Origin: Agrocybe praecox
Taxonomy: Eukaryota; Basidiomycota; Agaricomycetes; Agaricales; Agrocybaceae
NCBI GenBank assembly: GCA_964017145.1
Contig: OZ024849.1
Location: 2,046,001-2,110,000 of the forward strand
Length of the DNA: 64,000 bases
Reading direction: 5' to 3'
The number at the start of each line of letters is the position of its first letter. The first letter of the stretch is position 1. Positions 59,289 to 64,000 of this stretch are shown piece after piece. The translations under genes were made by a program, and so were the position numbers. The notes beneath the pieces were generated by a model, which was not told the DNA's origin, did not search any database, and saw nothing but the letters and a program-made list of their open reading frames with translations.

Positions 59289-59479
59289 CGGAACTTGGAA
59301 ATACTATTACAATTGCGCTACGTCTGCTGGATTTCAGCAGCCTGAGCTTGACGACTCTGCATGGCCTTCTGAAGTCATAGAGGCAAAGTTTGGCTTTGAC
59401 ACTAGCAGGCCTACTCCGACGGCAGTCTCTCTTACTTCGGTCCCACTTTCAGGTACTCCAACTGGCAGACCGTGATTTG
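59289..59479 (+). pseudogene. C-terminal half of a secreted beta-sandwich protein
   Basis: An open stretch reads LTNGTWKYYYNCATSAGFQQ, then PELDDSAWPSE, then a Thr/Ser/Pro linker (RPTPTAVSLTSVPLSGTP) and a stop at 59477-59479. The sequence GF..P.LDDS.WP is the usual C-terminal signature of the family whose N-terminal half is found at 52290-52608. A stop precedes it in the same frame, so it is a fragment. Confidence 0.55.
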
Positions 59480-59489
59480 CATATGTGAT

Positions 59490-60890
59490 CGCACTTCCAA
59501 GGTGCTTTGTGGTGCATGCGTTGTGCATGCGTGCTGTGAACGATGGATGGGTTGGTCGTGCCACAGGGAAGGAAGCAAAGGAATCATATAATGGGAGAAG
59601 AAGAAAAGAAAGCCTGTGATGAGAAGGAATATATGCAGTAAGAGACGATGCCAAAGGAAGAAAAGAAGGGATGTACATAGAACTTGTGGGTAGATATGAC
59701 CAGTACAAGCAGCGCGAGATGCTTGAGGACAGCTGGTCAGATAGAAAGAGGTTTGCGCGTGCGCTTGGACGACAGAGACCCGGAGGAGCTATATAATATT
59801 TAACTAGTGAGGGATTAACTTGACGATGACCGATGGGAAAGAAGACGGCACAAACTTAAGGGGATCATACAGAGAAGAATGGGAAATGGACGGGGTGAGA
59901 TGATCGGTCTCGGGGTTGGATGAGGATAAAATAGGAGCTAACTCTGAGGGAGGATAGAAAAGAGAAGGCCTGTGATACGAGGACCCATAGGACATTGCGT
60001 TGGGTATCATGCACATGATGTAATATCAGTGCATTTTTTGATGGTGTTATTTTGATGAGGGATGGAGACGTTGAAGGGAAATGGGAGTCAGTAAGTCACA
60101 GAGTAATAAATTTGGTGAGGCGAAGATGCCCGAGTGTCACAAGGATGTGCGGTGCACGACACGACGATACAATATTTTGTACTGTAATACCAATTGAATG
60201 AGTGAACGTCAGCTGCTTGATCCGCGGGTGCCTAGATTAGATTAGATCTAGACCTATGTATTTTAGCCTATAATTTCAGCGTGACAATGGTGACGCGTAT
60301 CGGCCAAACACAAAAGAAACACCATATGGTATCTGATGAAAAGAGAATGTTTTGTTGTGGTTCAACCTTTTATGCTTGCGACTATGGTCAAACTTAGGAC
60401 CAGAACACCAGACACAAAAAAACAGAGGCTATGGTAAATTCTTTCATGCGGGGCCACCTGACAACATAAGTTTACCACATTCTTTCAATTGTGGAATATG
60501 TGTTCACAAGTCCTTATCTGCGTATTCAACGGGTTTTGTTTGAACAATATCTTAATCCAGAGTGATAATCACCAATACAGCTCGGTGCTCTTTTGTTGAA
60601 CATCTAATTTTGAATGAGGTTTACACGGTGACAAAAAATTTGAACAAATACTTAGTTTTTAATTAGCATACACGATGTCCGACAAATGAATGCATGATCT
60701 GACCTTTATACATCTCCCGAAGCCAAGAACACATCCAAAACAGAAGTATTGAGCGTGTATAGAATTTTATTTTCAGTTTAGTGACATGACATAAATTGAT
60801 TTTTTCCTTTCATGATCCATCCCGCCACCGCATGATGGTAACATTGATCAACATTCTCTAACTATTGGTGAGAGTTTTCTGTGACATGTG
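59490..60890. other. Gene-poor spacer
   Basis: No supported gene. A GATTA tract at 60233-60246 resembles those at 41229 and 44221. Confidence 0.5.
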
Positions 60891-60894
60891 TACG

Positions 60895-61297
60895 TCTCAG
60901 GCAAAAGATATCATAGATAAATATGCTTAATTTATCATGGACTTGATAAACATGATTGGCTCCTGTCCAGTTTCCTTGAGAAATTGAAGGGCCCAGGGTT
61001 AATGTCAACCTTCGAACAAACAGCTGGAACCTATAACGGGAATGCGTGAGGATTTAACTCCCCTTATGAATGACTCGCACCGGACATGACCGTATTCGAC
61101 CAGTAAGAGTAGTACAATGTCCGATGTTAGCTCTAACTTTGCTTTGCAAGAGCAGATTGATTTGGTTAGACATGTTGCAGGAGAGGGTCAGATATTCTGG
61201 TATTTCTACATATCTCCGGGAACACAGCCTATACCTTTCTTTCTTTGTTTCCTCTGTATCTAGTATCTATCTTTCGTCATCTTCATACCAAACCGAA
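60895..61297 (+). promoter_or_regulatory. Upstream region of mucin copy 2, duplicated with 55220-55632
   Basis: About 400 bp upstream of each mucin-like gene is conserved (blocks such as CCTATAACGGGAATGCGTGA and CGTATTCGACCAGTAAGAGT), so the genes were duplicated together with their promoters. Confidence 0.6.
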
Positions 61298-62185
61298 ATG
61301 TGGCAGCTTGCTATGATTTCTACTACATTCTTTTTGTTATCATTTCTTATCTGGGTGGTCTCCACCCAATGGATTATGCAGAATCCTGTGGCTCCCAATT
61401 TGAAATTGACTGAACATCCATTGGAGGGTGACTATATGCTCATAGGACACCAAATCAGGCGGTGGGCCATGTTTGCGAGGCATGGCGACACAGCTAGTAT
61501 GACACGTAGGGCTAAAGTCGGTGACATTACGCCTCCGCGTCCGAGTTTCCCTCATGAATTGGAGCCAGTAGAAAGCAAAATGCAAGCTACCACTCCAACA
61601 TCCACAGGAGTAACGTCAAATATTACTGTAGTTGGAATAGGTGCTCCTGAAAACCATACTGGAATTGGAGCTCCATTTAATACAGAAGTGGGGACAGCAT
61701 CCAGCTCAGTCATCCCACTTTCTGATTCGCAAACTGTACAAACAGCCCCACCAAACGTTCAACCTGTTCCTACAAATATTGCACTACAATCAACTCTGAC
61801 ACCCGGAGATGGCAGACTTGGTACTATTATTATCACGAACACTCTGCCCATAGCCACCGTTACAGCAAGTGGTAAATTTACCTGGGGCATAACCCAAGAA
61901 ATAGGATCAACTCGTGCAACAGAAACTTCTACCGCACCCACAGGCCCTCTCGCTCCCATAACTCAATCTAATCCACCACTCACATCCTCAGACCCACAGC
62001 CAATGTACTTGGCCAATTCGGATAATCAAACAATCACAACCCCTCAGTTCTCGCAGACGACCTCATCCGACAGCGTGCATCAGACTCAAGGGATGATTCC
62101 CCCCTCAAATAATTATTTGCCGACAATCAGAAATCGCATCGTTCTATTTATAGGTGGACTTATCCTCGTCTATTTATGTGCCTAA
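61298..62185 (+). CDS. Mucin-like secreted or surface-anchored protein, copy 2
   Basis: A 295-aa single-exon frame starting MWQLAMISTTFFLLSFLIWV with a signal peptide, a conserved segment LIGHQIRRWAMFARHGDTAS, a Thr/Ser/Pro-rich middle with sequons (NIT, NHT, NQT) and a hydrophobic end (RIVLFIGGLILVYLCA). It is a tandem paralogue of 55633-56532. Indels between the copies are in-frame and located in the Thr-rich part, which suggests selection for an open frame in both. The annotated start is the one shared with copy 1. Function probably at the cell surface; no enzymatic motif. Confidence 0.75.
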   Translation: MWQLAMISTTFFLLSFLIWVVSTQWIMQNPVAPNLKLTEHPLEGDYMLIGHQIRRWAMFARHGDTASMTRRAKVGDITPPRPSFPHELEPVESKMQATTPTSTGVTSNITVVGIGAPENHTGIGAPFNTEVGTASSSVIPLSDSQTVQTAPPNVQPVPTNIALQSTLTPGDGRLGTIIITNTLPIATVTASGKFTWGITQEIGSTRATETSTAPTGPLAPITQSNPPLTSSDPQPMYLANSDNQTITTPQFSQTTSSDSVHQTQGMIPPSNNYLPTIRNRIVLFIGGLILVYLCA

Positions 62186-62555
62186 TTTCCAAATCGCACG
62201 TAGTAAGCTCATCTATTACCTGTATTTCAGTCAAAAAAGCTCATTATGAGGTAGGACACAGAAGCACAATGCGCAGAGAAGCACTCTCAAAATCTTGAAT
62301 TATTGTGCTTTCTTTGGATTTTGATTCACTCAAACATCATTTCAAAGTTTGTACACTCATGTTCAACGGTACATTATATCATATGTATTATGTTTTATAC
62401 ATTTATAACTACATTGCCAAATATTCTGGTGACAGAATACACTTTTTGACCAATCATCACCTTAGGATATAAAAATGTCCTACATATCATATAAGTGGGA
62501 TTTTCTATCCATCAATATTGCTTCCTCAATTGACGACAATCCACACCGATCGATT
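62186..62555. other. Convergent spacer
   Basis: AT-rich spacer between mucin copy 2 and the converging membrane-protein gene; paralogous to 56533-56840. No gene seen. Confidence 0.5.
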
Positions 62556-63750
62556 CTAGAAGTTTGAGGCCCGAGATGCTGTATGGCTTGGTACATCTTC
62601 GTTTTCAGAGGCGCTCGTATCTGCCAGCATGCTTTCCGAAATGGCTTCATGCGTCTGAGACATGATATTGGTTGATAAATCCTTCATTGTCCGGTGTCTT
62701 GCCAAGGTTAGACGAGCAACCATAAGCGTGGGAGCGAATACCTATTACAAATGATAAGATAGTTATAAGCATTAGGTAACAAGATATCATACAGATGAAA
62801 AGCAAGACAGCGATGATGTGTAGAGGTTTGCATTCAGAATTGCCGATCCAACAACGTCAAAGTTCCCATTATCAATAAGCGCCATAATTGCCTGTACGAG
62901 CATCACGAGAGAGTATAAAGCTGAGGACTGGATGGTTATTTCGATAATGTGTGTATATCGTCTTCGAGCACGAATATTCATGGTCGTTGATGCAAAGATT
63001 TGAGTGCCAATAATCACTGTTGCGATTGTACTGGTTGCGGCTGTCAGGCATAGAATGCTTCCTTCCATGACATTGTAGCGTCGGGAATATTGAATAGTCT
63101 CATCTGCAGGGTCAAAATATCCGAAACCATTTACTACATTTCCTATAATTATTGCTGCTGTGACAATCCGTCAGTACAGGATATATATGTGCGCAACACC
63201 GCCAAACCTAAGAACGAAATAAGTGGTGTACTGTTTTGCCTAATTATGGTTCATCCGATATTTACCAAGGGCATGTCCGCAAGAATTTGACTCAGTCCCT
63301 GAAGTAACACGCACAAGAAGTTCTCCACGGGCATGAATGAAGATCCCAAACTTATATAAAACATTTCCAATCTGGTGCTTGGCGTCCCAACAAAGCACAT
63401 ATTTATAGAATACCACTGTAAGGTTATCTGTGCAAGGGTGATACCAAATAGCGCTGTCAGAACGATTATAATGATTTTCTGTTTTGAGTGAGACTTGGCT
63501 ACGATCATTTGGAGTCCGATTAGTTGTTTCAGTCTCTAGAATCACCCTTTTGCCTTACAGTAGATTTTAAGTGTAGCAATATACGAACCAAAATAGCCTC
63601 CTATAACGCTTCATTAATATAGAGTCAATTGATTTTGTATCAGAACATACCCGAAAGAAACAGCAACATAAGAGTGGAGTTTAGGTTACCGCTGATGACC
63701 GATTTTTGAAAGGGTATGGAAAAGGTTTCATCGCCAGACTGGGAAGACAT
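62556..63750 (-). pseudogene. Basidiomycete multi-pass membrane protein, copy C, diverged and possibly damaged
   Basis: Starts MSSQSGDETFSIPFQKSVIS like copies A and B. Exons 63750-63651, 63600-63559 and 63498-63266 follow the same plan, giving YFGSYIATLKIY, KIIIIVLTALFGI and ILADMPL. The next exon starts VWRCCAHIY but then lacks about 40 nt and the following intron; the downstream frame (VTAAIIIGNVVNGFGYFDPAD, HIIEITIQSSALYS, FAPTLMVARL) is not in phase with it. Unless an unusual splice repairs this, the gene is broken. The last exon ends at 62556 with a tail different from copies A and B (DVPSHTASRASNF). Other exons are open, so the lesion is either recent or a mis-read gene structure. Confidence 0.6.
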
Positions 63751-64000
63751 GGTGAGCGACAGTGTACTATGAACCGAGGCTTGGCCTTAAGTATCCTGTC
63801 TCTATCTATTTAAAGCTCTATACACATTACATCATCATCAGAAACAACATCATAGCAGATGTATAAAAGCGAGACTCAGTGCCCGACGGCCTTTTCATGT
63901 TTCACATATATTCTTGACTCATCATTGAGAAAGTGATGTTTTCGGGCTTTGATTGACATATATTCCCGTCATCGTGGATAGAGCTTGATACTCAACAAGA
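63751..64000 (-). promoter_or_regulatory. Upstream region of membrane-protein copy C
   Basis: An AT-rich TTTAAATAGA lies on the minus strand near 63806-63815, about 60 bp from the start codon, and may serve as a TATA element. No other gene to the window edge. Confidence 0.35.

Overview
The window looks like an accessory, repeat-rich region of an agaricomycete (mushroom-forming basidiomycete) nuclear genome. The evidence is short (about 45-60 nt) GT-AG introns, a Kyakuja-Dileera-Zisupton (KDZ) DNA transposon with a CxC2-type cysteine cluster, basidiomycete-type multi-pass membrane proteins, fungal cytochrome P450s and Ser/Thr-rich secreted proteins. No rRNA, CRISPR or bacterial-type operon is visible.

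Layout. (1) 1-7730 is one copy of a segmental duplication; the second copy is 32880-40690. Each carries an intact six-exon membrane-protein gene (2669-3963 and 36114-37411) and low-complexity Ser/Thr/Pro-rich reading frames. (2) 9346-30622 is one very large composite DNA transposon of about 21.3 kb, with related ends and an 8-bp flanking direct repeat. It carries a KDZ transposase gene (one in-frame stop), a 454-aa accessory protein, a divergently transcribed 681-aa accessory protein and an 823-aa Cys-cluster/coiled-coil protein. It has itself been hit at least three times: by a 3.6-kb long-TIR element with a 9-bp target duplication in its left end, by a solo LTR of 1.7 kb, and by a 2.3-kb element that splits the 823-aa gene (9-bp duplication, reading frame restored if it is removed). 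(3) 30960-32560 holds a decayed P450 and its flank, a rearranged copy of 47.5-50.8 kb. (4) 40.7-44.5 kb is gene-poor apart from one compact gene of 103 codons with introns in both untranslated regions. (5) 44575-46720 and 47551-49724 are two apparently intact tandem P450 genes. (6) 50-64 kb is a mosaic: a second decayed copy of the P450 5' flank, two halves of a broken secreted-protein gene (52.3 and 59.3 kb), a GTTTAAAC-rich inverted-repeat element, a pair of tandemly duplicated mucin-like genes (55633-56532, 61298-62185) and a third, diverged and probably damaged membrane-protein gene (62556-63750).

Functionally, the only genes that clearly act together are the KDZ transposon cargo genes; the rest are membrane, secreted and oxidative-metabolism genes typical of expanding fungal families. 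The most unusual signals are a TTCACCGC-type motif scattered through ends, exons and introns of the KDZ element, and short AACGTT/AGCGTT-rich insertions that differ between duplicated copies. All calls come from reading the sequence and the conceptual translations; no database search was done.
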